DNA of 64,000 nucleotides from Pseudovirgaria hyperparasitica (lineage: Eukaryota; Ascomycota; Dothideomycetes; Acrospermales; Acrospermaceae). Both the position numbers and the translations under genes were made by a program. This document shows, piece after piece, positions 1-11,600 of this stretch (the stretch's first letter is position 1; every line of letters starts with the position of its first letter). The notes under the pieces were generated by a model. It saw only the letters and a list, made by a program, of their open reading frames with translations, made no database searches and was not told the DNA's origin. The stretch lies in the NCBI RefSeq assembly GCF_010093815.1, contig NW_022985551.1, forward strand, positions 454,614 through 518,613, written 5' to 3'.

Positions 1-520
1 ATCCGGGCTAAGGTTTACCCGCGCCGAGAGGTTTACTAGGGGCGCATTTTATTCGTATTAAGGTCTTTCTTTTAGGCGTTCTTTACACGGTTTCTCACAC
101 GGTTACTATACTACTAAGGGTAGTAGTTCTATGGGCCGGGGAGGTATATATAGAAGGCCGCTCCTATAGCCCTATATATATGTGTCCCTAGCTCGATTAC
201 ATGGCTTTATTATATATTTAAGGAGGGCGTTTTCCTTGGTCATTCTACTCGGCACGCTTCCCCCATTACTAATATTCGACTATTCGACCTTTTCTTACGT
301 TCATGGGCCTCTATGGGTATTGATTATTAGGCTTAGCTATTAAAGAATTAATTAAGAGTATTATATAGACCCGTCCTATCGTAAAAGAGAACTAATAAGA
401 AGTCGTGCGTTCAAAGAGAACTTATAATACCTGGGAGAGATACTTGTGAGTTCGTCGCGACTACTATACTAGGAACACAGCCATTTACTCAAGGGACACA
501 CGTAGCGATGGCTCACCACA
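1..520. other. AT-rich sequence of unknown identity
   Basis: No open frame or recognisable protein remnant is visible. The sequence is AT-rich but still contains GC patches such as a gggccgggg run near 133, so it is less degraded than the repeat to its right. Three related Gypsy copies in this window align from about position 521 onward but not to the left of it, so this stretch is either a different repeat or the insertion point of another element. Confidence 0.5.
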
Positions 521-3257
521 ATACGCTTAGAAGGTGCCTAGCGCGTTAGTTAGTCTAAAAGGGACTATAGTATACTTAAAGTATCTATAACGGGTCCTAA
601 AAGCCGTTTTCTATTCGTCACCTTTCTTAATACGAAGGTAATAGTAGACGTTACATAGATCGAGCTTAGTAAAGATCTTTACGCGTCCTAGTCTATTAAT
701 AGACTTAGAGATAAGAGATAGTAGATAACGATTCTTTCGTATAATATTATTTAGGCTACGGTAGTTAATATATAGATAGAGGCTCCTATTCTTCTTCTTT
801 ATAAAGAGGATTAGAGCTCCGGCTAGAAATATACTAGACCTAATCTATCCTTACGTAAGGTTCTTTTTAATATATTCTTAAAGGGCTTATAACTTAGGTT
901 CTAAAAGAGGGTAGATAGGTCTATATAGAGGTTACTAGCCGTCTTTAAGATTAATAGTAAGGTTAGTAGATTAGTATTAAGGTAGTTTAGAGAAATCGAT
1001 TGCTAACGCGATATATTAGTATATTTTATACTAATATAGTAGGTTTTCATCTACTTTAATACTAAGCTCGCTATTTTACGTAAGTAAGAGTATATAGATA
1101 GTAGAGATCGCCTTCTTATAATCTTTCTAGAATTATTTATCGTTAATAAGCTATACTAGTTCCTATTAAGGTAGGTTTATACGCTAGCTAGCTATCTTCT
1201 TAAGGAAGTCTAGTTTTAGGTTATATTTCTTAAGCTACGGTATACCTAGAATTATATTAAAGGGACTATCTACTACGATAAAGGTTAAGTAGTAGAGTTT
1301 CTATTTCCCTCCGCTATCCTAGATACCGTATTTAATAGTATAGATACTATATAACTTAATAGAACCGTTAATACTATAGAATATAGTATCTATTAGAGCT
1401 TAGATATTGGCGTTAAGTTCTCGTGCTCGTTAGATCGATATAACGTTAGTAGCCGATCTACTATTAAGTATTATAGTCTAATATTATCTATAAGAGACCT
1501 TGATAGATCTAGTCTATAGTTTAATATACTATTTAGCGGATTACCCCTCTATTATAGTCGCGCCTATAAGTCGCGAGGGTTTCTTATAGGCTATTAGTTT
1601 TTTATATTCTATACTAGGTAGTTAGACGTGATATATCCTAGCTACTAGTACTTATAGTATATAACTAGTTAGTTAGTTATATTAGTACTTAGTAGCTTCC
1701 CCAAACGGTACTTAGGTACTATATAGCCTATTCTACTATAGGTATAGTAAGTGACTTTAGATTATTTATATAAGTCGGTTCTTATATCTTAATATATTAA
1801 TTAGTAGGGAGATCCATAATACGATCCGTGTGGTTTTAAATTCGAGACGTAGTAGTAGCCTTATAACATCCCGCGAGATCTATTACTAAATCGGTTTTAG
1901 TTAGATAATTTTACGTTAGATTAGATTATTAGAGATAGTTATATACTAGCACGGCGTTAATTATTTATTATATACTAGTATCGCTCCGCGAGATTTATAA
2001 GAGCTTAGAGGTCTATAGAGATTATTATTATAAGGTCGAGACGGTCCTTTATATTTAGGGCGAGGGACCGTTTAAAGTCGTCGTACTATTAAATTATACG
2101 ATCTTCTTTAGCTTCTCTCTAGAGAGGCCGAAGGTATTTAAGGAGTTATAACGGTAACTAATTATCTCGTTATTAAGTCTTAAAGATATAGCCCTAGGCC
2201 TAGTCGTGTTATTTAGCCCTATCGCTAAAATATTAGAGGAGAAATTCGGTGAACGTGTCCTAGTTATAGGTATCCTTAGAATATTCGATTCGGTATACTA
2301 TCTAACATTCTAAAGGCGTCGGGTCGAGGTAGTTCTAGACGAATCTAATTTTATTACTATCGTTCGTAAATAGATAGAAGAATCAGCTATATTAGTAAGT
2401 CTATACGTGGAAACTCTTTCTACTTTTACTATTAAAGTAAGGTAGTTTCTTAGGTTAGGGTAATTAGGATAGTAGTAGACTAGGATAGATCGTTTTAGTT
2501 AGTATAGATCTATATAAATATAGATTAGTTATTACTAGAACTAAAGTATATAATATAGCTTTAAGTCTCGTAGTATATTCTTAAGCTTCATTAAGTTCGC
2601 GTAGTTATTACTTAAGTTAAATCTATTATTACCTCTCTTCGTGTAGTCTAGTATATACGTTATTATAAGGTATAGTTAATATTAGGCGATTCTAATAGAT
2701 TAACTTATTAATATTAATAAGGTCTAGCCTTATATTAAGGTTAGGTCTAGTATAGTTCGAACTAGACCGAGATAGAGTATAATAGACTCTATTCTTATAT
2801 TCTATAATATCTTCTATAGTTATACGGAATATTATACGAGTTATTAGTATGATAGTCTATAAGGTATAGTTATCGGTAGAGATAGTTATAGATAGACTAT
2901 TCTCCTCGTTTAGATTAGGAGAAGGTCTACTATAAGAGGCGGTACCACGAGTATTATAATAAGTAGTTAGAGCTATTTCTATAAACTACCGTCGTGCTAT
3001 ATAAAGAGAAATTAAAATATAAGAATTATAGATATAGGATAGTAGTCTAATAGGTTATAGAAGGATTTAGGAATATATTTAAAAGGGTAGTCTACTCTTC
3101 TAACGAGGTTAATTTTTAAAGAGTAGAAATTAAGTATATACGGCCTACTTATATAGTAGTCTCGCTTATTCTAGCTGGCTTACCCTAGGTCTACCTATCA
3201 CGGACCGTACTAGACTATAGTATTCTAGTTAAGTCTATCCTAGTGTTAGCCCTAATA
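521..3257 (-). mobile_element. Partial RIP-mutated Ty3/Gypsy retrotransposon, copy A
   Basis: From about 521 this matches, almost base for base, the stretch from about 54363 to 57103 of the complete nested Gypsy element. Read on the minus strand, the left part resembles the reverse transcriptase fingers/palm region and the right part runs toward gag. It ends in a 240-bp LTR at 3018-3257. No long frame survives: former Gln and Trp codons read TAA or TAG, and CpA is almost absent, as expected of RIP. The element is 5'-LTR proximal only; its integrase side is missing or replaced left of 521. Confidence 0.85.
3018..3257 (-). repeat. LTR of Gypsy copy A (240 bp)
   Basis: This is the same 240-bp sequence as at 48527-48766 and 56864-57103. 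It begins TATAAG and ends CCCTAATA on the plus strand, which are RIP-mutated forms of TGTAAGG and CCCTAACA. Since the element reads on the minus strand, this is its 5' LTR. Confidence 0.85.
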
Positions 3258-3261
3258 ATTA

Positions 3262-3413
3262 TATAAGGAGGTAGGCTCTATATACCAACCAACTATACTA
3301 AAAGGACCGAATCTTAAAGCTACTACTTTAAGGGTGGAGCACACTACTTATATACGACTACTACACACATGTAGAATCAACTGGCAGGCCACGTGCTCCT
3401 CACGTGCCTAACA
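3262..3413. repeat. Solo LTR of a miniature (TRIM) element
   Basis: This matches the 141-bp terminal repeats of the TRIM at 50989-51568, with an extra 11 bases near its right end caused by a local duplication (cacgtg ctcct cacgtg). It starts TATAAGG, a RIP form of TGTAAGG, and ends CCTAACA. No matching target duplication is visible (left aatta, right ttcgg), so it is probably an old solo LTR. It lies four bases beyond the LTR of Gypsy copy A. Confidence 0.75.
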
Positions 3414-4054
3414 TTCGGCTAGTACTCTACTTAAAGTCGTAGATAGAAAAAGGACTTATTAACTTATAGCCTAAGTCGTAAGGCTAATAATATACTTTTC
3501 TATTCTATACGGTAATCGACTTAACTCGGTAGAGGGTGATTCCATTAAAAAAGCTCGGATTTTAGCTATTTCCTCAGTTTTTGACTTAAAGTCATCTATA
3601 AGTAACTATATTTAGATATACTTATCTCTCGGTTTCTCTATCTCCTTCCTAATTAGGTAATTATTATATAAGCAAGTTAATCTAATATAAGTAATCTTAA
3701 TCCCTTGGCGTAGATTCCAAGCTTAATCTATACTTTTGGGGTGACTAATCATACAATCCTAATCTAGTACCTCGGATTGTATCCGATTGTATATGCTCAC
3801 GTCTGGTCACACCTGCTGCGTGCGCCTCCATGTCGCCGCTCCCTCTCACTCTGGCTCGCATTAGCGATGGGAGCGTATATAAGTACCGTTTGACGAGCAG
3901 ATGTTGCACTTCAGGAGTCCCCTGTCGGCCTTTGTCTTCGGCAGCCAGCGTGAACGGACCATCTATTGCCAAGACAAGCCACTCGGTCTCTAACGCCGAG
4001 AAGGCCGCTATCGAACTCCGGATCGGAAAGCGATACATCGAGCTTTGGCGCAGC
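3414..4054. other. Transition from repeat to gene island
   Basis: The AT-rich, CpA-poor composition continues to about 3735, then changes abruptly to normal genic composition. A small inverted repeat with nine-base arms (3751-3759 and 3774-3782) lies at the change. The rest is probably the promoter and leader of the HAD gene; the frame of that gene is open upstream to 3830, but that extension is not needed for the family fold. Confidence 0.5.
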
Positions 4055-4796
4055 ATGGACGACAAGGCCAAAGACCTTCGTCGCGCTCTGAGACAATCCC
4101 CCTGGTTCGGATTCGACCTTGATGACACCCTTCACGAGTTCCGAAAGGCCTCCGGCGCCGCCACTACGGCAACCCTAACCCGAATCTCAAACGCCCATCA
4201 AATCGAGATATCTTGCCTGAAATCAGCGTACTCGAAGATCCTGTCCCAGGGAACGTCCGGCGCCTTCAGCGACGGCAAGACATCTCACCAGTACCGCCGC
4301 GAGCGCTTCTCAGCCCTGCTCGCAAGCTTCTCTCTCACTGCCACTGCCAACAGCCCAGAATTCCTCGCCGGACTCCTTGACACCTACGAGCACACCCTGA
4401 CCAGCATCCTAGAGCTGAAACCGGATGTTCTCGACCTCTTCGTCCAGCTGCGACGGATGGGCAAGAAGATTGCCGTCATCACGGAAGGGCCCGCAGGATG
4501 CGCAAGAGCGCACCATCGAGGCGCTAGGGCTCAGCGACAAGATTGATTTTCTCGCGACTACCAACCGCTTCGGCGTGGCTAAGGTCGACGGACTGTTTCC
4601 CAGAGTCCTTGCGCATTTGGACATCCAGGCGACAGACATGGTCTACATTGGGGATAGCCAGGAACGAGACATGGTACCGGCTATGGAATGCGGCATGCGC
4701 ACGATCCATTACGCCGAGAATGAGAATTTTGATCCTACGGCTGTGCCTGCCAAGTTTGACACTCTTGCAAAGATTGCCCATTTGGTGTCGGAGTGA
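4055..4796 (+). pseudogene. HAD-superfamily hydrolase, frameshifted
   Basis: Two overlapping frames together encode one haloacid-dehalogenase-like phosphatase. The first frame (ATG at 4055) carries motif I FDLDDTL with the nucleophile Asp and motif II VITEGP. The second, from about 4494, carries the Lys region (AKVDGLFPRVL) and motif IV VYIGDSQERD with the metal-binding Asp. The switch is within 4490-4493, where one extra base in GGGCCCG breaks the frame just after motif II. No intron can explain a one-base step. Without the extra base the product would be about 247 residues, a usual length for this family. It is either a recent pseudogene or a sequencing error. The in-frame ATG at 4055 is preferred because the upstream 75 codons have no family character. 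Substrate unknown. Confidence 0.75.
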
Positions 4797-5292
4797 GGGC
4801 TTGAGTGTGGATTATTGATTAGCCAATTACACGATTAGGCAAATGGTTGCTGGGCGAAGGATAGTTGACGGGGAACGGAATAGGGGCAAAGGAAGGGAGG
4901 GTCGTAGACTTCTGTTTGAAAGGGGGGAGTTTTCAACGTCTGAAATATAACTGTCTTCTACTGCTGCTGCTGCTGCTGTTGTTGCTGCGTGGTTTCCTTG
5001 CTGGAATTGGTTCGTTGGAGGTGTATGTGTACGGATGTACGTATTTACGTGTTGTTCTTACTTGTGCTTTAGGAATGTTTTATATTGTGTTTTTCTTTAA
5101 CTTCTACTTCTGCTTCTGCTTCTGCTTCATGCTTCTGCTGCTACTTCGTGCTTGGTAGTTAGTATTAGTATCAATCACGCTACTATACGCCAACGCTACA
5201 CATTCACACCTCGATACTCCACGCCAGAAGTACACAGAAACCTCACGTCTATCTAGACATACAAAACCCATCCCAGCACAACCCCATTCACC
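4797..5292. other. Intergenic, short repeats
   Basis: Between the HAD pseudogene and the 3' end of the RTA1-like gene. It holds a CTG/TTG-rich run (about 4959-4990) and a CTTCTG-type run (about 5101-5150). No gene seen. Confidence 0.6.
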
Positions 5293-5306
5293 TCACACCC
5301 CCTCCC

Positions 5307-5352
<46 letters not shown>

Positions 5353-6450
5353 ACCACCACCCCCCTTCCCCCCCAAATACCACCCGGGAAACCACCCCAC
5401 AAAAACCCAAACCGCAAGCACAACAGGCACAAACTCCAACCCCGCAAAGAACCCCTCCCGCGTACTAACCCCACTCATGACCCCCCCCGCCGTCTCCGCC
5501 AACCGAAAACAAGTCCTCACATACACCGCCCCACTCGCCCCGACCACCGCGCCGCCGACAAACCTCCTCATCCGCCCGTCCATCGCGCGCCAGCTCCTAC
5601 GTATAAACAGACCGAGAACTACGAAGAAGGCGGCGAAGGTGGCGACTTGGATGGCTAGGCCGGCGAGCAGGATGTTGTTTGGTGTAGTGGGGTCGCGGCG
5701 GTTGGAGTATGCTGTGCCGACGAGGGCGGCGCCGGCGATTTGGATTGTTGTTGTTAGGATGTCGCATGTTATGAAGAGCCATAAGACGGCGCGGGGGCCG
5801 AGGCCGAGGATCTTGATGCCCTTTTTCGCTCGCCCGTTCCCATCCCCTACCCCTTCTCCCCCTTCTCCCCCTTCTCCCCCCTCCCCCACCCCCCCAGCAC
5901 CACCAAACCGCACCATCAGCACACTAACAAGCGTGTAAATCGCAGCAGAGATAAACACGGGCGCGGTGACGATGAAAAAGTACTGGATGACAAAGTACGG
6001 GACCGAGTACGGGCTGCGCTGGCTGGAGAGGGTGCGGGCGGCGTAGCCGGTGATTTCAAAGGCGAGGCCGAGCGGGAGGGTGGAGAGGTAGTATGTGCGG
6101 TGGCGGAGGAGGAGGAGCGTGTGGGCGAGCAGGGCGGCGGAGAAGAGGGCGAGGGCGAGGATGCAGAGGGGGAGGGAGGGGGTGTAGCTGGGGTTGTGGG
6201 TTAGGGGTGGATTGGACTGGGGGGATAGGGGGGATAGGGGGGTGTTGGGTGTGGGGTGGAGGAATGGAGGGAGGGAGGGATGGGGGAATGGGGGAATTGA
6301 GGAATCAAGGAATGGGGGAATGGAGGAATATGGGAAGTATATTCAAAATACGTACCCGTAGATGATGATGCAGGAATCATTCGGCCCGCCTGGGTTCGGA
6401 AAGTCGGGATCCACGTAGCCGGTGATGTACGAGCAGTTCCGGCCCGACAT
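5293..6450 (-). CDS. RTA1-like seven-transmembrane protein
   Basis: Two exons on the minus strand: 6450-6356 and 6187-5293, with a 168-bp intron (donor GTACGT, acceptor CCCAG). The join restores a continuous frame. The predicted protein has about 329 residues. It matches the RTA1 family (lipid-translocating exporter-like, linked in yeast to 7-aminocholesterol and azole tolerance): an N-terminal non-membrane segment, then several hydrophobic helices including EITGYAAR, the helix pair YFVIQYFFIVTAPVF, a loop, FITCDILTTTIQ, and the late FRLAETAGG region. The loop after the third helix is unusually rich in Gly and Glu. The C-terminus is odd: after GWYLGG it runs into about 20 glycines encoded by a 45-base C homopolymer before the stop, so the real C-terminal frame is uncertain. 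RTA1 membership is clear from the motifs; the role is inferred from the family. Confidence 0.8.
5308..5352. repeat. 45-base poly-C tract
   Basis: An uninterrupted run of 45 cytosines on the plus strand, that is poly-G on the sense strand of the RTA1-like gene, where it encodes poly-Gly near the C-terminus. Such a run is prone to slippage and to sequencing error, so the downstream frame is not reliable. Confidence 0.95.
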
Positions 6451-7307
6451 GATGAATGATGATGGTGGGCGATGTCGATGTCGATGTCGATGTCGTTGTC
6501 GTTCCACCAACAAACAACCAAAAAAAAAAAACCCTTCGTAAGTTCGACACCTGAACCTCTCCCAACCAAGCCATCCCACGACACTTTATACTCCCGCTCC
6601 TCCCCCAAAGGACCCAAAACAAACCCAGTCAGCCACACGCACCCCATACCACAAATGCCATCACCACCACCACCACCACCATCATCCCGCCTTGGCCTCG
6701 AATAAAAAAGACGAGGAGCGAGCGCATTGATTGATTTTGCCCCTTCGCTTAGCACCGCCATCTCGTATCCGGCAGCCGACAAACTACCCCATCCAGCCTA
6801 GCGCCCGGCGGCAATCTAACAATCTAACCCGCATACAGACGGACCATCTCAGCGCGCGATCGAGATTACGGTGGGGAATCTCAGCGGTGTGTGGCGGTTG
6901 CCCAGGGGGGACAAAAACAAGGCTGAGAGCATACATGCATGCAACTCGCCATCCTCCCAGAGGTCCTCTTGCTCGTATAATCTACCAGAAGCGTAGTAGC
7001 GCGTAGAAGAAAAAAAAAGATACATAGGCCAAAGAAGAAACAATGTCAACCCCCTGATTAGTTATTTTTCGCACATAGAGCGGGATATACATACAAGATA
7101 TATCCTTATTCTTCTTCTTCTTTCTTATCTATAAACGACATGTATACATATCTCTCTCTTTCTCATTAGACACTAGTAAAACTCGAAAGAATTCCATCAA
7201 CTACTACTACTACTTACTATATTTCCAAGTTCGATTTCCCTACTTTACTACTTACTACTACCTACCCCCTACCTTCTTTATCTCTTCTTACCCGTTATAT
7301 TAATACT

Positions 7308-7309
<2 letters not shown>

Positions 7310-7341
<32 letters not shown>
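7310..7341. repeat. (TA)n microsatellite
   Basis: Sixteen uninterrupted TA units. Confidence 0.95.
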
Positions 7342-7344
<3 letters not shown>

Positions 7345-7762
7345 AAGAATAGATAGATACGGACGGCCTATATTTTTACTATATAAAAAAAAAAAAAAAA
7401 GACTTTATATTAATCCATTAGAACGAGAAGTTGGAAAATAAAGCGAATTTTCGGTCTTCTACCCCGCCGAGAGGAGTTTACTAGAGAGAGTATATAATAT
7501 ATATATGTATATGAAGCCAATCACATACACACATATACACACCCTGTTCTTTACTCCATAGCAGCCTCGTATAATAATCCCAATCCATCTCTACCAACCT
7601 AAACCCACCAACCCAAACCCCCTCCATTCTCTAAATCTATCTACACTCTATCTATCTATCCATCCATCTATCTATACATCCATCCATCCATCCATCCATC
7701 TACCCCATCCATAACAAGAGCACGTACTCTAAACATACATCATCGCCGAAAGAGGACCTGAG

Positions 7763-7822
7763 CATACATACATACATACATACATACATACATACATCCA
7801 TACATACATACATACATACAAA
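7763..7822. repeat. (CATA)n tetranucleotide repeat
   Basis: About fourteen CATA units with a single imperfect unit in the middle; a CATC run precedes it at about 7655-7700. Confidence 0.9.
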
Positions 7823-8155
7823 ATCAATGAAATCATGGAAAAAAGAAGAGAAAGGGTACCCAACAACCATGTAAGATGATTTTAGTCATCATTATTATTA
7901 TACCACCATAGCCAAGATGGATAAGAGGAAAACCATAAAAATAGAACGCCCCCCCAAATTCGTGGATTGTGTTGTTAATGCTAATGATGATATTATCATT
8001 CACTCACTCACTCACTTAGTAGTACGCGCAACCAGCCAATGTGGGAAAAAATGGGTAGCAAAACACGTAAAAGATGCGGTTGGCAGACGTTCATTTCTTT
8101 GCATCGTCCTATTAGGGGGTTGGTTCCTCGGGGAGGAACGTAGTAGATACACATG

Positions 8156-8157
<2 letters not shown>

Positions 8158-8192
<35 letters not shown>
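8158..8192. repeat. (CT)n microsatellite
   Basis: Seventeen CT units in a row. Confidence 0.95.
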
Positions 8193-8195
<3 letters not shown>

Positions 8196-8653
8196 TACCA
8201 TGTTGTATATACAGCCTCACAATACTTCCATGCCACACACCATGCAGGCCATACCATGCAATGCCACACCATACCATGCGTGCCATAGCCAGTGCCGGCC
8301 ACCAACGAAAGAAAAAAAGGTCGCAAGTCCCGTCTCGTCGTGAAATCGTGGCTTTCATTCATCACAAAGCAGAAGACAAAAAAAGGAGCCGTGCTAGGCA
8401 GGCGGGAAGCGACGACATATTAGAAGAGGGGGAAAAGGGTGCATGAAATGCAAAGTGGAGATTCCAAGCCAAAATAAAAAGGAGAGAGGGAAGGGGGTAT
8501 CAGCCAACAAAGAAAGTAGTACGCCTGAATTATGTATATGTGTGGGTGTGTAATGTCCTCCCCGTCAGGACCATCAGGATATCAGGACGTCAGGACATCA
8601 GGCCATCAGGCCATCAGGACAGGACGCCATCAGGACAGGACATCAGGGCAGAT

Positions 8654-11600
8654 TCACGAAATGTAGCGCCCGATGGCGGGATCGATGCCGCCGTCGTCGA
8701 CTTCGACGCTCATGGCGCTCAGGGGATCGTGCTCCTGCGCCTTGGCCCGCTCCGCGTCCTTCTCGCGGGCAATCTTCAGCTTGGCGCGTTCGGCGCTCTG
8801 CAAGGCCTCAATGTAGGTGCGGAACTTGACAATCTCCTTGAGCAGATAGCTGCTCTTCTTCTCCCAGTTCGCCAGCGCCTTGCCGGCATTCGGGTGTCGC
8901 GGGCTAAAGGCGATGAGCATCGGCGGGCGCAGGTCGTTGTGTCGCGCGAGCTCGCTCTCAATGTTGCGCACATACGCCTGCAGCGCGCGCAGCTGGTCGA
9001 CGGCAAGCAGCGTGCTGGCCATCATCGAGCTCACAGGCGGCTTCCACTCGGAAATGTGCACCTTGTCGCCGGGCAGCCGGGCACGGACATTGCCCTGGTA
9101 GTCGAGCGAGCTGCGGATGGAAGACTGCGTGCTCGCGCGCGGAAGCGAAACACTGTTGTGGTGGTGGTTTGTTGCGGCGGCGGCGCTGCTCTCGGGGCGG
9201 ATCAGCGCCGAGTTGATGACGTTCTCGCCCCATCCGTACTCGATGTTGCTGACACCGCCGGTGAGCGGCTCCTTGGACAGGCGGGCGGACCAGTAGTTGG
9301 CGGTCGAGACAAACTCTCTCACGATATCGACGGTGCCGACCTGGAAGAGATGGACGGCGCCGCCGGGCAGCGAGAGGGCCCAGACGTTTGGCCGCGTCTT
9401 GGAGTAGCCTGGCGGGGGCAGGGCGTTTGCAATCGTCTGTCGCAGCAGGAAGCTTCCCATGTTTTCCGCATTCTCCGCCCAGTTGCCACCACCGACGACG
9501 ACGCCGCCGCCGCCGCCCGACAGCTTCGACTTGTTCTTGTGTCGCAGCGACTTGGAGTTCATGCCAAAGGAAAACAGGCGCATGTAGCCCTTTTCAATCA
9601 CGGCAAAGCATTCGCTCCAGCCACGGTCCTTGGCCTTCTTGTCGGGCGCGTCCATGAGATGCTTGTGCTTCAGGATGCCTTCCTTGGCCCAGGGGGCGCC
9701 AGCGAGCTCGAGGCTTTCATCCTCCAGCAGCGGTGCGACCTTGGTAAACTCTTCGCTGCTGAGGGAGTTGGGTATGCCCTCTTCGCGGATGATGGCCTGG
9801 CTGAGCGCGTTGGCGAATCCGATCGACTGCTGGTAGTCGGCCGCGGCAAAATGCGAACCCAAGGAGTCGACAGACATCATCGAGGCTTGCGTCTTGCCCA
9901 GCGAGTACTTGCTCCACGTACTCGACTGGGCCGGACTCCACACGGACTGGTCGTCCAGACTGGTGCGAGACGAGCCGACCGTCGAGTTTGGATAGAGATG
10001 AGGGCGCGAGCGATTCTTCGAGTTGTACCGGGCATGGCTAGTCCGAAAGTCCACCGAACGGCCGCTATAGCTCAGATGCTCCGAGTTTGCCTTGCTAAGA
10101 ACGCTGGGTGTCCGTCTCAGGTGCGAGCCGACAGCCAAGGACTTTGTTGCTGTTGTGTAGGCAGACTGCTCCTGCTCTGCGCCGTAGAGTGGCAGGCAAT
10201 GGTTGCGGATGGAATTATAAAACTCCTTGAGGACAATCTCCACCTGCGTCTCCCAGCCCTTGAGCGGTCCTTCGTATGGTGCCTTGACCAGGACGGTGCA
10301 GTTGTCGGCATGCGCGTTGGCTGCCGGAGCGTCGTCTGAATCTGTGCGAAAGGCAGGCGGTCGGATCGAGAGACGGTTGCGCGATCGCTTGCTTTCCAGA
10401 GAAGGGCGGTCGTTGTTGTTGTTGTTGTTGTTGTTGTTGTTATCTTCGCTGGGTGTCGTGCGCCCCGATCGAGGACGGATCGGCGGGGGCTCTGGGCATT
10501 GCACCCACGGGACAAAGCCTCTCTGCTCCTCTCCGGCCTTGCGGTGGGGATTCATAGCTTTGATCGTGGCGGCAAGCTCGTCCGCTTCGTCTTCTTGTTG
10601 TTGTTGTCGTTGTTGTCCTGCTGTTGCCTCCTCGGCGAGGCGACGCATGGTTGGCATGGTGTTCTTGACAAACTGAGCGCGCGTCATCTTCTGCTCAATG
10701 TCGGCCATGTGCAGATCGGTGTTGAGCAGGAGGATGGAGTAGGTGATGGCATGGACGAGATCGGTACTTTTGAAGCCATTGTTCGGGTTGCAGTCCCACC
10801 AGCGCAGCGCAAACGACGCGAGGACACGATCGACCTGCTGGGTCTCGGCTTTGAGGAGCAGCTTGGTACACATGTCGCGCAGAGCCGAGACGATGCTCTG
10901 GCCAGACCATTCGTAGAGCTCCATGTAGGCCTTGCGAGTCCTGGATGCCTTCTTGGACGCCTCTCCGAGCCAGGCGGCGGCCTTGAACTTGCTGGTAAAC
11001 TCTTCATCACCGCCAAAGATCTTTGCAGCCCTGTCACGATCCTCTTCGGTGGGCTCGTGGTCATCGTGGGGGTCGTGGTCGTCATGTTCGTCGTTGTCGT
11101 GGTCGGTAATATGATTTGGCCGCCCTGCAGCAGCAGCAGCAGCAGCAGCAGCAGCTTCAGTGCTATTGACTTGCACAATGGGTAGGCTTGTCGTAGAATA
11201 AAACTCGTCGGTTGCCGAGCATGGCGAGCGATGGCCGGCGGCGGCAGAGGCAGGTTGGCTGCTCCGCGCATCCTCGTACATGGTCGTCGTTGTCGTCGTC
11301 GGCGATCGCAGCAGCGCGTCCTGGTCCAGCTTCTCGTCGGAAGAGGTCGGCTCTAGCCAGAGACGATTGGCGGCGATGGCGCGCGAAGACTGCTGCTGCT
11401 GCTGCCTGCTAGTGCTGGCGCCCGCGGAACCGACATTCGTGTCGATTTGCTGCAGTTTGCGAAATTCATTCTGCTTGGCACGTTTCTCTGCCGAGTTTGC
11501 CTTTGGAGTCGGCACGTCTGCCGCCGCCGCCGCGGCAGGGGATCGCAATGGAGTGGTGGATGATGATGACGATGACGATGCTGGATGGGTCGGCGATTTC

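Larger units (their letters stand above)
6451..8653. other. 2.2-kb intergenic region with many microsatellites
   Basis: Upstream of the RTA1-like gene and downstream of the Sec7 gene. It contains a TCGATG run (about 6467-6495), a TA repeat (7310-7341), CATC/CATA tetranucleotide repeats (about 7655-7822), a CT repeat (8158-8192), CCATAC/CATGC-type repeats (about 8230-8285) and a degenerate ATCAGGAC repeat (about 8562-8650). The right part is probably the 3' UTR of the Sec7 gene. No coding region is convincing. Confidence 0.6.

Noticed and set aside
3751-3782. Nine-base inverted repeat with 14-base loop at the repeat/gene border
   Set aside because: Too short for a transposon end, with no target duplication; it could be chance in AT-rich DNA.
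9388-11185. Several plus-strand frames opposite the Sec7 gene, up to 599 codons at 8540-10339
   Set aside because: They mirror the codon structure of the Sec7 gene on the other strand and contain no recognisable domain.
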